A stretch of DNA of 64,000 bases, from assembly GCF_947172395.1 (NCBI RefSeq), contig NC_069087.1:5165107-5229106 (forward strand), written 5' to 3'. The DNA comes from Bicyclus anynana. Its lineage: Eukaryota > Arthropoda > Insecta > Lepidoptera > Nymphalidae. Of this stretch, positions 63,563 to 64,000 are shown one piece after another; the stretch's first letter is position 1; each line of letters starts with the position of its first letter. The position numbers were made by a program, and so were the translations under genes. A model generated the notes under the pieces. It was not told where the DNA came from, did not search any database, and worked only from the letters and a program-made list of their open reading frames with translations.

Positions 63563-64000
63563 TTTTTAGTGTGTCCTAGCATTTAATTTTCATAAAAAAC
63601 GGTTCAGTAATTTTGTGAACGTCAAAAATCGGTTCAGTGAACGGAAGCGCCACAGTACGGGCAATTTAATTATTTTCATTTTAACACAAAATTACTCAAG
63701 CTATTTTCACGAAAATTTAATTTTTAAAATTAGTTAAGAAATTATGAAGTTATGCGGTAACAAATATATATATAAAAAAGATACACGACGAATTGAGAAC
63801 CTCCTCTTTTTTTGAAGTCGGTTAACAAATAGATTTGGCCTGGTAAAAGAATACGATGATAGGCACTGGCTAGCCAATGTGATAAGTGAAGATGTAACGC
63901 CGCGTTTTAGCGTTCTAGTATCCACAATATCATTATACGTCGTAAAATTAGAAATTCAATGGAACATTTAAAATATCGTATTACCGTGCTCCAAAACGGC
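63563..64000. other. Unassigned stretch with a second MITE-like end
   Basis: 'cgacgaattgagaacctcct' and 'tttttttgaagtcggttaac' (about 63788-63826) are another inverted-repeat end of the kind seen at 63290 and 40438. Its partner end is not certain. The remainder is AT-rich with no gene. Confidence 0.4.

Overview
The window looks like AT-rich, gene-poor DNA from a lepidopteran (butterfly or moth) nuclear genome. The evidence is the repeat content: several tRNA-headed SINE families, Helitron-like elements that start TC and end CTAG between A and T, LINE 3' tails ending in ATGATGATG runs, and two insect-type LTR retrotransposons. No complete host protein-coding gene is visible in 64 kb. Two 200-base runs of N (25080-25279 and 60362-60561) are assembly gaps, and the first interrupts an LTR.

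The only long open reading frames belong to the two retrotransposons. A Ty1/copia-type element (20661 to about 25106, plus strand) carries one unbroken 1322-residue Gag-Pol frame and LTRs identical over the 141 bases that can be compared. A Ty3/gypsy-type element (52717-57323, minus strand) carries one unbroken 1366-residue Gag-Pol frame between two identical 109-bp LTRs, inside a perfect 5-bp target duplication (ATTTG). Both look like recent, possibly competent insertions. Neither encodes an envelope.

The rest is a mosaic. One SINE family (called A here) has about ten copies or fragments (4893, 16959, 25588, 29190, 35667, 38928, 40948, 43824, 45584, 50351). Family B has five (2679, 58979, 60000, 61276, 61895), family G three (28236, 31610, 58113), and family C, I and other heads are also present. 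Helitron-like ends recur at about fifteen places. LINE 3' ends are seen at 1998, 2190, 9518, 28142, 32096, 41725, 41998, 42768, 48689, 60803 and 62648. Between the repeats lie 200-800 bp islands of higher GC with frequent CG steps that look single-copy and may be regulatory; one carries a 40-nt candidate micro-exon with good splice signals (11615-11654). The overall picture fits a giant intron or an intergenic desert.

The most distinctive non-transposon structures are: a seven-unit, about 51-bp tandem array in which each unit carries a TGACGTCA-type (CREB/ATF) palindrome, intact in four units (43125-43456); a four-unit, about 249-bp tandem array whose outer units resemble each other more than the inner ones (44186-45172); and several short-spaced, nearly perfect inverted repeats, at least two of which interrupt a recognisable repeat and look like templated (fold-back) mutations (60013-60056, 63453-63518).
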